From positions 43,070 through 107,069 of the forward strand of contig NZ_VFSD01000026.1 of the NCBI RefSeq assembly GCF_014332515.1: a stretch of 64,000 nucleotides of DNA, read 5' to 3'. The position numbers and the translations under genes were made by a program. The first letter of the stretch is position 1; each line of letters begins with the position of its first letter. The notes under the pieces were generated by a model. The model was given only the letters and a program-made list of their open reading frames with translations. It did not search any database and was not told where the DNA came from. Positions 46,901 through 55,527 of the stretch are shown one piece after another. Origin of the DNA: Pontibacter beigongshangensis (GTDB lineage: Bacteria; Bacteroidota; Bacteroidia; Cytophagales; Hymenobacteraceae).

Positions 46901-48314
46901 TAAAGGCCGTACATACCAATGGGTGAAGCTGAATAGCTTTACCTTCGATCAGTTTTGGCTGGAATGCCTGAATACCTAATCTGTGAAGTGTAGGGGCACG
47001 GTTCAGGAGAACCGGATGGCCTTTCAGCACATTCTCCAGGATATCCCAAACTACAGGGTCCTTACGATCCACTATTTTCTTAGCAGACTTTACAGTCTTA
47101 ACGATGCCTCTTTCAATCAGCTTACGGATAATGAAGGGCTTAAAGAGTTCCGCTGCCATGTTCTTCGGCAAACCGCACTCATGCAGCTTCAATTCTGGAC
47201 CAACTACAATCACTGAACGACCGGAGTAGTCCACACGCTTACCAAGCAGGTTCTGACGGAAACGTCCCTGCTTGCCTTTCAGCATGTCAGAAAGTGATTT
47301 CAATGCACGGTTTCCTTCTGCCCGCACGGCGTTCACTTTTCGAGAGTTGTCGAACAGGGAGTCTACTGCTTCCTGTAGCATACGCTTCTCGTTACGAAGG
47401 ATTACTTCAGGAGCCTTGATCTCAATCAAACGCTTCAGGCGGTTATTGCGAATAATAACACGTCGGTACAGGTCGTTCAAGTCGGAAGTAGCGAAACGGC
47501 CGCCATCTAATGGAACAAGTGGCCGAAGCTCTGGCGGAATTACAGGCACCATCCGGATGATCATCCACTCTGGTCTGTTCTCGATTCTGGTGGCAGCATC
47601 ACGGAAAGCTTCTACTACCCGAAGACGCTTTAACGCCTCAGCTTTACGCTGCTGCGAAGTCTCGTGGGCAGCGGCGTGGCGCAGTTCGTAAGACAGATCA
47701 TCTAGGTTAGTACGCTCCAACAGCATCTGTAAGGACTCTGCCCCCATTTTTGCGATGAACTTGTTTGGATCATTGTTATCCAGCACCTGGTTCTCGCGCG
47801 GGAGTTTGTCGATCATGTCCAGGTATTCATCTTCTGTCAGAAAATCTAGCGTATTAACACCATCTTCTGCCAGAATACCTGGTTGTATCACAACATATCT
47901 TTCGTAATAGATGATCTGATCGAGCTTTTTGGTAGGTAATCCTAAAAGGTACCCTATTTTGTTAGGAAGAGATTTAAAGTACCAGATATGAGCAACAGGC
48001 ACTACCAGTTCAATATGCCCCATACGCTCCCGACGCACTTTCTTCTCAGTCACCTCTACACCGCAGCGGTCGCAGATAATGCCTTTGTATCTGATCCTTT
48101 TATACTTTCCGCAGTGGCATTCCCAGTCCTTTACAGGGCCGAATATTCTTTCGCAGAATAGCCCGCCCATCTCAGGCTTATAGGTTCTATAGTTGATGGT
48201 CTCAGGCTTTGTAACTTCTCCGTTGGAACGCTCCAGAATCGACTCTGGCGAAGCTAGGCTTATCGTTACTTTAGAAAAGTCCTGAGTTAATTTTTTATTT
48301 TTTGCAAATGCCAT
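43998..48314 (-). CDS. rpoC: RNA polymerase subunit beta'
   Basis: From ATG 48312-48314 ([13 protein letters not shown]) the protein is 1438 aa. The N-terminal zinc site is [19 protein letters not shown], the catalytic magnesium loop [12 protein letters not shown], the trigger-loop/bridge region includes [22 protein letters not shown], and the second zinc site is [13 protein letters not shown]. A longer start at 48338 has no support. It is preceded by a strong hairpin 49 bp upstream. Confidence 0.98.
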   Translation of the reverse strand: [1438 protein letters not shown]

Positions 48315-48362
48315 ATTATTATAATAATGTCGATACAATGATATGCTACACAGCTATACAGT

Positions 48363-48414
48363 ATAAATTGCATTAAGCGCTTTGGCCTATGCCGCAGCGC
48401 TTAATGCAGTTTAT
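48363..48414 (-). other. Strong hairpin between rpoB and rpoC
   Basis: Arms 48363-48381 and 48396-48414 form 19 pairs (one G-T) around a 14-nt loop that can itself form GGC/GCC. The outer pair reaches the rpoB stop codon. No T tract follows, so an RNA-processing or stability element is more likely than a terminator. Confidence 0.7.
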
Positions 48415-51400
48415 TATTCCAATGTGATTTCTAACGCCAGACCCCTTAATTCGTGAATCAATACATTAAATGATTCCGGTATGTTTGGTTTTGGCAGTAC
48501 ATCACCCTTCACAATTGCTTCATATGCTTTCGCACGACCAATCACATCATCTGATTTTACTGTCAGGATCTCCTGGAGAACGTTTGATGCACCAAATGCC
48601 TCAAGTGCCCACACTTCCATTTCACCGAAACGCTGCCCACCAAACTGCGCTTTACCACCAAGTGGCTGCTGCGTAATAAGGGAGTATGGTCCAATAGAAC
48701 GGGCGTGCATTTTATCATCTACCAGGTGACCCAGTTTCAGCATATAAATTACTCCTACAGTTACTGGCTGATCAAAGCGATCTCCGGACAAACCATCGAA
48801 TAAATAAGACCGTCCAAAGTGCGGCAGTCCGGCCTCAGCCAGTTCAGCAGAAACCTGCTCTTCCGTTGCACCATCAAAAATAGGTGTCGCGTATGTTCTT
48901 CCTAATTTCTTTCCTGCCCAACCAAGCACAGTTTCATAGATCTGGCCAATGTTCATCCTTGATGGTACACCAAGTGGATTCAAAACAATATCCATCGGTG
49001 TTCCGTCTTCCAGGAATGGCATATCTTCTTCTCGCACAATCCTAGCTACTACCCCTTTGTTACCGTGGCGGCCTGCCATCTTATCGCCTACCTTCAACTT
49101 ACGCTTTTTGGCGATGTATACCTTGGCAAGTTGTACGATACCGGCAGGCAGTTCATCCCCTACCTCTAACGTGAATCGCTCACGTTTAAAATGGGCGGAA
49201 GTGATGTTTCGGCGCTTGTTGTAATTTTTAACAAGCTCAACCAACATATTATTGATCTTTTCGTCCTCTGTCCAGTTTTCCAGAATAAGATCTTTGAACA
49301 TATTCACCTCTTCTGGAACCGCATAGTTACTTTCGTCCTTGTATGGGTTCTTTTCAGGGAACAGTGCCTCGATTATATTCTTTCTGGAGAACTTAGAGCC
49401 TTTGGTCAGGATTTCATCGCCAAACTTATGGCGAATGCCGTTCGTCGTCTTGCCTTCCAAGAGAGCCACTAATTTATCAACCATAATATTTTTTATGGCT
49501 GTTAAATCCCTTGAGTACTTAACCTTCAGTTCTTCAACCTCTTTTTTAGACTTAGCCCGAAGGTTTTTATCTTTCTTAGGCCGGGAGAAAAGTTTCGTCT
49601 CAATTACAACTCCATTCAGAGAAGGCGGTGCCTTAAGCGAAGCATCCTTCACATCACCAGCTTTGTCACCGAATATCGCACGAAGCAGTTTTTCTTCCGG
49701 AGTCGGGTCAGTTTCTCCCTTAGGAGTGATTTTACCGATGAGGATATCTCCTTCGGTTACTTCAGCACCAATTCGGATAATTCCGTTCTCATCCAGGTTC
49801 CTTACGGCTTCTTCACTAACGTTCGGAATCTCAGAGGTAAGTTCTTCTTCACCACGCTTTGTCTCGCGAACCTCCAGTTCAAATTCTTCGATGTGAATAG
49901 AGGTAAACACATCATCTCTCACTACCTTTTCAGAGATTACGATAGCATCCTCAAAGTTATATCCCTGCCATGGCATGAACGCCACCTGCAGGTTCCTTCC
50001 AAGGGCCAGTTCACCATTGTTTGTCGCATAACCTTCGCACAAAGGCTGTCCTTTTGTTACACGTTGGCCTGTGTACACAATTGGAGTCAGGTTAATACAC
50101 GTATCCTGGTTCGTCCTCCTGAACTTGATAAGTTTATAGGTAATATATTCCGCATCAAAAGCCACCAATTTCTCGTCTTCCGTCAGATCGTATTTAACCA
50201 CAATCTTAGTAGAGTCAACAAAATCGATGATGCCTTCACCTTCTGCTATCACCAGTGCCCTTGAGTCTATGGCAGACCTTCTCTCCAGGCCAGTACCCAC
50301 TATTGGAGCCTGTGGCTTGAGCAATGGAACCGCCTGGCGCTGCATGTTTGACCCCATGAGTGCACGGTTAGCATCATCGTGCTCCAGAAAAGGAATAAGG
50401 GAGGCAGCTACCGACACGATCTGATTTGGTGCTACGTCCATATAAGAATACGTACCTGGCTCCTCCACCGGAAAGTCCCCTTCAAAACGGCCTTTCACCC
50501 TATCGTTTACGAAGTTGCCATTATCATCGATAATAGCGTTTGCCTGAGCAATATGGTGTGTGTCTTCTTCTTCAGCAGTCAGGTATTCTACCGTTCCGTC
50601 TATATTTACTTTACCGTCCGCCACCTTACGGTATGGCGTTTCAATAAAGCCCATGTGGTTAACGCGTGCATGCACACATAGCGAGGAAATCAAACCAATG
50701 TTAGGTCCCTCTGGTGTTTCGATGGTACACAGACGGCCATAGTGCGTATAGTGCACGTCACGCACCTCGAAACCAGCTCGCTCTCTTGACAGACCACCTG
50801 GCCCCAGTGCAGATACCCGACGCTTATGCGTCACTTCTGCCAGCGGGTTTGTCTGGTCCATGAACTGCGACAGCTGGTTTGTGCCAAAGAAAGAGTTGAT
50901 AACAGAAGACAGCGTACGCGCATTGATCAGATCAACCGGTTTGAAGTCTTCATTATCACGCACGTTCATACGCTCCTTGATGGTACGGGCCATACGTGCC
51001 AAACCTACACCAAACTGTGCATAGAGCTGCTCACCTACCGTTCTTACACGGCGGTTGCTCAAGTGGTCAATATCGTCTACTACCGCTTTGGAGTTAATTA
51101 GGCCGATCAGGTACTTCACGATGAGAACGATGTCTTCGTTTGTGAGTACTTTGGCATCCCAGTTAGAGTCCAGCCCCAGCTTCTTGTTGATTCTGTAACG
51201 ACCAACTTCGCCCAGATCATAACGCTTATCAGAAAAGAATAGCTTCTGGATGATATCGCGTGCTGTTTCCTCATCAGGAGCCTCCGTATTACGAAGCTGT
51301 CGGTAGATTTGCTCAACAGCCTCTTTCTCGGAGTTTGAGTTATCCTTCTGAAGCGTATTATATATAATCGCGTAGTCCGCTATGTTTACATTCTCACGAT

Positions 51401-52292
51401 GAAGAATTACCGATTGCACACCAGAATCAAGAATGATACTGATATCTTCAGCCGTAATTTCAGAGTCACGCTCTAAAAGCACTTCATTTCTATCGATGGA
51501 TACTACTTCACCTGTATCTTCATCCACAAAATCTTCAGTCCAGGTTCTTAACACGCGGGCAGCAAGTCTTCTACCAGCAGCATTCTTCAGGTTTTCCTTT
51601 GTAGCCGGCATTTCTTCAGAAAGGCCAAACAGATCCAGGATATCCTTGTCGGTTCCATAACCTATAGCGCGCAGCAGCGTGGTAACGGGGAATTTTTTCT
51701 TACGGTCTATGTAAGCGTACATCACGTTGTTCACGTCTGTTGCGAACTCAACCCAGGAACCTTTGAACGGAATTATTCTGGCAGAATATAGTTTTGTTCC
51801 GTTTGTATGTTTACTTTGCGCAAAGAATACTCCTGGTGACCTATGCAACTGAGAAACAATAACACGCTCCGCACCATTTATAACAAAAGAGCCCCTCTCA
51901 GTCATGTAAGGAATATTCCCTAAGAAAACTTCCTGCTCAATTGTCTCAAAATCCTCGTTATCTTCGTCATTACAGATAAGGCGAAGTTTAGCCTTGAGTG
52001 GCACAGAATACGTTAATCCTCTGTCAATACACTCATCAACAGAGTATTTCGGAGGATCTATATGGTAATCGATAAACTCCAGAACGAAGTTTTCTCTTGA
52101 ATCAGAAATTGGAAAGTTCTCAGCAAACACTTTGAACAAACCTTCCTGAGCTCTATTTTCAGCCGGGGTTTCCAGCTGAAAAAAATCCTGAAACGACTGT
52201 AGCTGAACATCCAGGAAGTCAGGATAGTCGATTACATGCTTTATAGAAGCAAAATTGATTCGCTCTTTCGTTTTATTCTTAGCCAAAGACAT
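48414..52292 (-). CDS. rpoB: RNA polymerase subunit beta
   Basis: This 1292-aa subunit has the rifampicin region FFGTNQLSQFMDQTNPLAEVTHKRRVSALGPGG-like sequence with wild-type residues at the usual resistance positions (read as SQFMDQTNPLAEVTHKRRVS), followed by GLSRERAGFEVRDVHYTHYGR. The C-terminal KVGDKMAGRHGNKGVV and GEMEVWALEAFGA contact the active site and clamp. Length is normal for the phylum. Confidence 0.98.
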   Translation of the reverse strand: MSLAKNKTKERINFASIKHVIDYPDFLDVQLQSFQDFFQLETPAENRAQEGLFKVFAENFPISDSRENFVLEFIDYHIDPPKYSVDECIDRGLTYSVPLKAKLRLICNDEDNEDFETIEQEVFLGNIPYMTERGSFVINGAERVIVSQLHRSPGVFFAQSKHTNGTKLYSARIIPFKGSWVEFATDVNNVMYAYIDRKKKFPVTTLLRAIGYGTDKDILDLFGLSEEMPATKENLKNAAGRRLAARVLRTWTEDFVDEDTGEVVSIDRNEVLLERDSEITAEDISIILDSGVQSVILHRENVNIADYAIIYNTLQKDNSNSEKEAVEQIYRQLRNTEAPDEETARDIIQKLFFSDKRYDLGEVGRYRINKKLGLDSNWDAKVLTNEDIVLIVKYLIGLINSKAVVDDIDHLSNRRVRTVGEQLYAQFGVGLARMARTIKERMNVRDNEDFKPVDLINARTLSSVINSFFGTNQLSQFMDQTNPLAEVTHKRRVSALGPGGLSRERAGFEVRDVHYTHYGRLCTIETPEGPNIGLISSLCVHARVNHMGFIETPYRKVADGKVNIDGTVEYLTAEEEDTHHIAQANAIIDDNGNFVNDRVKGRFEGDFPVEEPGTYSYMDVAPNQIVSVAASLIPFLEHDDANRALMGSNMQRQAVPLLKPQAPIVGTGLERRSAIDSRALVIAEGEGIIDFVDSTKIVVKYDLTEDEKLVAFDAEYITYKLIKFRRTNQDTCINLTPIVYTGQRVTKGQPLCEGYATNNGELALGRNLQVAFMPWQGYNFEDAIVISEKVVRDDVFTSIHIEEFELEVRETKRGEEELTSEIPNVSEEAVRNLDENGIIRIGAEVTEGDILIGKITPKGETDPTPEEKLLRAIFGDKAGDVKDASLKAPPSLNGVVIETKLFSRPKKDKNLRAKSKKEVEELKVKYSRDLTAIKNIMVDKLVALLEGKTTNGIRHKFGDEILTKGSKFSRKNIIEALFPEKNPYKDESNYAVPEEVNMFKDLILENWTEDEKINNMLVELVKNYNKRRNITSAHFKRERFTLEVGDELPAGIVQLAKVYIAKKRKLKVGDKMAGRHGNKGVVARIVREEDMPFLEDGTPMDIVLNPLGVPSRMNIGQIYETVLGWAGKKLGRTYATPIFDGATEEQVSAELAEAGLPHFGRSYLFDGLSGDRFDQPVTVGVIYMLKLGHLVDDKMHARSIGPYSLITQQPLGGKAQFGGQRFGEMEVWALEAFGASNVLQEILTVKSDDVIGRAKAYEAIVKGDVLPKPNIPESFNVLIHELRGLALEITLE

Positions 52293-52382
52293 TGAATTTT
52301 AACGTTTACATTTTGACTCAGACACATGCTTTCAAAACAGTCATGTGCAAAAAAAGGATTCAAAATTTGAACCCATATACAA

Positions 52383-52420
52383 ACAGGAAAAGACCTGACG
52401 AACTTGCCAGGTCTACCTGT
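52383..52420 (-). terminator. Attenuator-like hairpin between rplL and rpoB
   Basis: AGACCTG (52391-52397) pairs with CAGGTCT (52408-52414) and is extended by ACAGG/CCTGT (52383-52387 with 52416-52420). On the minus strand TTTTCC follows the inner stem. A partial terminator at this place is known in many bacteria and lowers rpoBC relative to rplJL. Confidence 0.65.
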
Positions 52421-52444
52421 TGTCGGTATGTTGGTAAAGTGAGA

Positions 52445-52825
52445 TTATTTAACCTCAACTTCAGCACCAGCTTCTTCCAAAGATTTTTTCAGAGATTCTG
52501 CTTCGTCTTTAGCAACACCTTCTTTTAAAGGCTTAGGTGCACCGTCTACCAGTTCTTTCGCTTCTTTCAGACCAAGACCAGTAAGTTCTTTCACCAGTTT
52601 AACAACTGCTAGTTTAGATGCACCTGCTGACTTTAGAATAACATCAAAAGAAGTTTTCTCTTCTGCAGCAGCTCCACCTTCAGCAGCACCACCACCAGCA
52701 ACCATCACTGGAGCAGCAGCAGCTGGCTCGATACCGTATTCGTCCTTAAGGATTGTAGCTAGTTCATTAACTTCTTTCACAGTTAAATTTACTAACTGCT
52801 CAGCGAATGCTTTCAAATCTGCCAT
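52445..52825 (-). CDS. rplL: 50S ribosomal protein L7/L12
   Basis: This 126-aa stalk protein has the dimerising N-terminus (1-34), an Ala/Gly-rich hinge (PAAAAPVMVAGGGAAEGG) and the factor-binding C-terminal domain (KTSFDVILKSAGASKLAVVK to the end). It follows rplJ by 42 bp. Confidence 0.98.
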   Translation of the reverse strand: MADLKAFAEQLVNLTVKEVNELATILKDEYGIEPAAAAPVMVAGGGAAEGGAAAEEKTSFDVILKSAGASKLAVVKLVKELTGLGLKEAKELVDGAPKPLKEGVAKDEAESLKKSLEEAGAEVEVK

Positions 52826-52867
52826 TTTTATTGAAATTAAAAGTTACTTATTGATTACGTTTTTAAA

Positions 52868-53392
52868 TTATTCTTTTTCTGATAAGGTTTTCAGGATACC
52901 TGCCAATTTGCTTCCACCGCTTTGCAGTGCTGAAACAACATTTTTAGCCGGAGACTGAAGTAAACCGATAACATCGCCAATGAGTTCATATTTGGACTTA
53001 ACATTGGTTAAAGCATCCAGTTGGTCATCGCCAACGTAAATACCAGCATCGATATAGGCTCCCTTTAGTAGTGGGAGCGGATTGCCTTTCTTCCTGAAGT
53101 CTTTTATCAGCTTAGCCGGGGCATTACCTACTTCAGGAGAGAATACAACGCCGGAAAATCCTTTTAAAACACCTTCTAAGGCTGTAGTATCGGCTTCTAA
53201 GGTATCCAATGCCTTTTTAATGAGAGAGTTCTTATAAACTTTATACTCGAGGCCTCTTTCAAAAGCAAGTCTCCTGAACTGGTTGGTGCTGGCTACCGAC
53301 ATGGTAGAAGCATCTGTGATATAGAAATAGTTAGTGTTCGCTAACTTCTCGCTCAGATCCTTTACAATTATTTCTTTTTCTTCCCTGGTCAT
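52868..53392 (-). CDS. rplJ: 50S ribosomal protein L10
   Basis: From ATG 53390-53392 (MTREEKEIIVKDLSEKL) the protein is 174 aa; it anchors the L7/L12 stalk. FYITDASTMSVASTNQFRR and GAYIDAGIYVGDDQL are recognisable. An upstream in-frame extension overlaps rplA and is less likely. It begins 4 bases after the rplA stop. Confidence 0.97.
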   Translation of the reverse strand: MTREEKEIIVKDLSEKLANTNYFYITDASTMSVASTNQFRRLAFERGLEYKVYKNSLIKKALDTLEADTTALEGVLKGFSGVVFSPEVGNAPAKLIKDFRKKGNPLPLLKGAYIDAGIYVGDDQLDALTNVKSKYELIGDVIGLLQSPAKNVVSALQSGGSKLAGILKTLSEKE

Positions 53393-53396
53393 TTTC

Positions 53397-54089
53397 TTAG
53401 ATTGTTGCGTTCTTATCAACGATTACGGCCGGGCTCATTGTGCTGGACAATGTTATACTTCTAATGTAAGTACCCTTAGCTGAAGATGGTTTCAAACGGT
53501 TAAGTGTAGCGATTACTTCAGCAGCATTTGCAGCGAGTTGCTCAGGCGTGAATGACACTTTACCTACGCTGGTATGGATGATGCCAGTCTTATCAACTTT
53601 GAAGTCGATCTTACCAGCCTTAACTTCTTTCACTGCTTTAGCAACATCCTGCGTTACAGTTCCGGACTTAGGATTAGGCATCAGGTTACGTGGCCCAAGG
53701 ATTCTTCCAAGACGACCAACCTTAGCCATTACAGCTGGCATGGTAATAATCACATCAACATCTGTCCATCCTTTTTCGATCTTCTGAATGTAGTCATCTA
53801 GTCCTACGAAGTCAGCGCCAGCGTCTTTTGCTTCCTGCTCTTTATCGGGAGTTACAAGGGCCAGTACTTTTACTTCTTTACCAGTGCCGTGAGGGAGGGT
53901 TACAATTCCACGAACCATCTGGTCTGCTTTGCGGGGGTCTACGCCTAAGCGTACATCTATATCAACAGAGGCATCAAACTTTGTAAAAGTGATATCCTTT
54001 ACAACTGAAGCCGCATCTGTTAAAGAATACTCTTTTGTTAAGTCAGCTTTAGCTAAAGCTGCTTTCCTGTTTTTTGAAATCTTCGCCAT
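53397..54089 (-). CDS. rplA: 50S ribosomal protein L1
   Basis: This 230-aa protein of the L1 stalk contains FDASVDIDVRLGVDPRKADQMVRG, the domain II segment with LGRILGPRNLMPNPKSGTVT, and the closing KGTYIRSITLSSTMSPAV. It follows rplK by 16 bp. Confidence 0.98.
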   Translation of the reverse strand: MAKISKNRKAALAKADLTKEYSLTDAASVVKDITFTKFDASVDIDVRLGVDPRKADQMVRGIVTLPHGTGKEVKVLALVTPDKEQEAKDAGADFVGLDDYIQKIEKGWTDVDVIITMPAVMAKVGRLGRILGPRNLMPNPKSGTVTQDVAKAVKEVKAGKIDFKVDKTGIIHTSVGKVSFTPEQLAANAAEVIATLNRLKPSSAKGTYIRSITLSSTMSPAVIVDKNATI

Positions 54090-54105
54090 TATCCTTTAAC
54101 TCTTA

Positions 54106-54549
54106 TTATTCGTTCCAAGGAGCATCTCCAGATACCGTGATGCCCATGCTGCGTGCTGTTCCTGCTACCATTTTCATGGCGGCATCCAGTTTAAACGCAT
54201 TCAGGTCGGCCATCTTGATCTCTGCAATCTCTCTTACCTGATCCCATGTAACTGAACCTACTTTGTTACGATTCGGCTCTTTCGAACCAACCTTAATTTT
54301 AGCAGCATCCATTAACAAAATAGGGGCAGGCGGCGTCTTAATAACGAAGTCGAAGGACTTGTCTGCATAAATTGTAATCAATACTGGTAACACTTGTCCT
54401 GGCTTATCCTGGGTTCTGGCATTAAACTGCTTACAGAACTCCATGATGTTAAGTCCTTTAGAACCAAGTGCAGGTCCAATCGGTGGCGATGGGTTCGCGG
54501 CACCTCCCTTTACCTGAAGTTTCAGGTAACCTTTTATTTCCTTTGCCAT
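54106..54549 (-). CDS. rplK: 50S ribosomal protein L11
   Basis: This 147-aa protein of the GTPase centre has the proline-rich PSPPIGPALGSKGLNIMEFC loop that binds thiostrepton and the C-terminal RNA-binding domain with GTARSMGITV. It lies 13 bp after nusG. Confidence 0.98.
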   Translation of the reverse strand: MAKEIKGYLKLQVKGGAANPSPPIGPALGSKGLNIMEFCKQFNARTQDKPGQVLPVLITIYADKSFDFVIKTPPAPILLMDAAKIKVGSKEPNRNKVGSVTWDQVREIAEIKMADLNAFKLDAAMKMVAGTARSMGITVSGDAPWNE

Positions 54550-54562
54550 TATTTAAATTAAA

Positions 54563-55120
54563 CTATGATTCTTTTTCTACTTGCATGTAGTTAAGCTCCA
54601 CCGGTGTGTTACGACCGAAGATCTTCACCATCACGTTCAGCTTCTTACGCTCTTCAAACACCTCCTCAACTGTGCCCGAGAATCCGCTGAAAGGACCATC
54701 CATCACTTTCACCAACTCACCAACAATAAATGGGGTATCCAGTACTTCCGACTGCTCTTCTGCCTCGTCTACCGTTCCCAGGATCCTGTTTACCTCAGAC
54801 TGGCGTAAGGGAACAGGCTTCTTATGAAGAGTTCCTTCATTAGAGCCAAGAAAACCAATCACTCCCGGTGTGCTGATGATAATATGCTCAGCCTCTCCAT
54901 GAGAAAGGTCTGCGTTCACCAACACATAGCCAGGAAAAAAATTACGCTCTCTGATACGCTTCTTACCGCCTCGCATTTCATACACCTTCTCGGCAGGAAT
55001 AAGAACCTGGGGCACATACTCTTCCAAATGCTGACGCACTATCTCATTCTCCAGGTAAGCTTTCGCTTTCTTTTCCTGACCACTTACTGCGCGCACTACA
55101 TACCATTTTAAATCAGCCAT
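54563..55120 (-). CDS. nusG: Transcription elongation/antitermination factor NusG
   Basis: This 185-aa protein has the NGN domain (WYVVRAVSGQEKKAKAYLE at the start, RERNFFPGYVLV about 57-68, VIGFLGSN) and a KOW domain (VKVMDGPFSGFSGTVEEV about 134-151). It links RNA polymerase to S10 on the ribosome or to Rho. It lies between secE and rplK as in most bacteria. Confidence 0.98.
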   Translation of the reverse strand: MADLKWYVVRAVSGQEKKAKAYLENEIVRQHLEEYVPQVLIPAEKVYEMRGGKKRIRERNFFPGYVLVNADLSHGEAEHIIISTPGVIGFLGSNEGTLHKKPVPLRQSEVNRILGTVDEAEEQSEVLDTPFIVGELVKVMDGPFSGFSGTVEEVFEERKKLNVMVKIFGRNTPVELNYMQVEKES

Positions 55121-55129
55121 AGCTTCTTA

Positions 55130-55321
55130 TTAAAACTGGTTGTAAAACCATTCGAGTGAGCCGTCAAAAACAAAATCTATAGCGCCTACTACCAGAGCAA
55201 AAATCAGGGAGCCAATCAAGACTAGTACAGAACTACGCTGCAACTCAGCATAAGAGGGCCATGAGACTTTATTTCTCATTTCCTCCACTGTTTCGTTTAT
55301 ATAGCTTTTAATATTGCTCAT
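55130..55321 (-). CDS. secE: Protein translocase subunit SecE
   Basis: From ATG 55319-55321 the protein is 63 aa: an amphipathic helix with NETVEEMRNKVSWPSYAELQ and one membrane segment (about 32-55). The short single-TM form is typical outside Enterobacteria. The in-frame extension to 55396 would overlap tRNA-Trp and is rejected. Confidence 0.95.
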   Translation of the reverse strand: MSNIKSYINETVEEMRNKVSWPSYAELQRSSVLVLIGSLIFALVVGAIDFVFDGSLEWFYNQF

Positions 55322-55349
55322 CGCCTTCGCTTTACCAGATTTAAAATTG

Positions 55350-55422
55350 CACGGGTGGAGAGACTCGAACTCCCAGCCAATGGTTTTGGAGACCACTACT
55401 CTACCAATTGAGCTACACCCGT
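55350..55422 (-). tRNA. tRNA-Trp (CCA)
   Basis: A 73-nt cloverleaf: acceptor ACGGGTG/CACCCGT, D stem GCTC/GAGT, anticodon loop CTCCAAA with anticodon CCA, T stem GGGAG/CTCTC with TTCGAGT loop, discriminator G. The 3' CCA is not encoded. It lies 28 bp upstream of secE and behind its own promoter. Confidence 0.95.
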
Positions 55423-55454
55423 AAAAAAATGCACGCCACTTTTGAAATGGAGTG

Positions 55455-55485
55455 CAAAGTTATTTATAATATTTGCAAAAACAAA
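55455..55485 (-). promoter_or_regulatory. Bacteroidetes-type promoter of tRNA-Trp-secE-nusG-rpl-rpoBC
   Basis: TTTG (55485-55482) is followed after 19 bases by TAACTTTG (55462-55455), an exact TAnnTTTG. The TTTG lies in the 3' arm of the tuf terminator, so terminator and promoter share bases. Confidence 0.8.
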
Positions 55486-55519
55486 CCCGTTCCTAAAAAA
55501 GATTATCAGGAACGGGTTT
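55483..55519 (-). terminator. Rho-independent terminator after tuf
   Basis: A perfect 12-bp stem AAACCCGTTCCT (55483-55494) with its complement (55508-55519), a 13-nt loop, then GTTTTTG on the minus strand. It lies 8 bp past the tuf stop. Confidence 0.92.
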
Positions 55520-55527
55520 TATTTTTT

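Noticed and set aside
52868..52885. AAATTATTCTTTTTCTG at the end of rplJ as a repeat copy
   Set aside because: It is coding sequence and the stop codon of rplJ; the match ends after AAATTATTC.
55322..55396. N-terminal extension of SecE
   Set aside because: It would be read through tRNA-Trp; the ATG at 55319-55321 gives a normal SecE.
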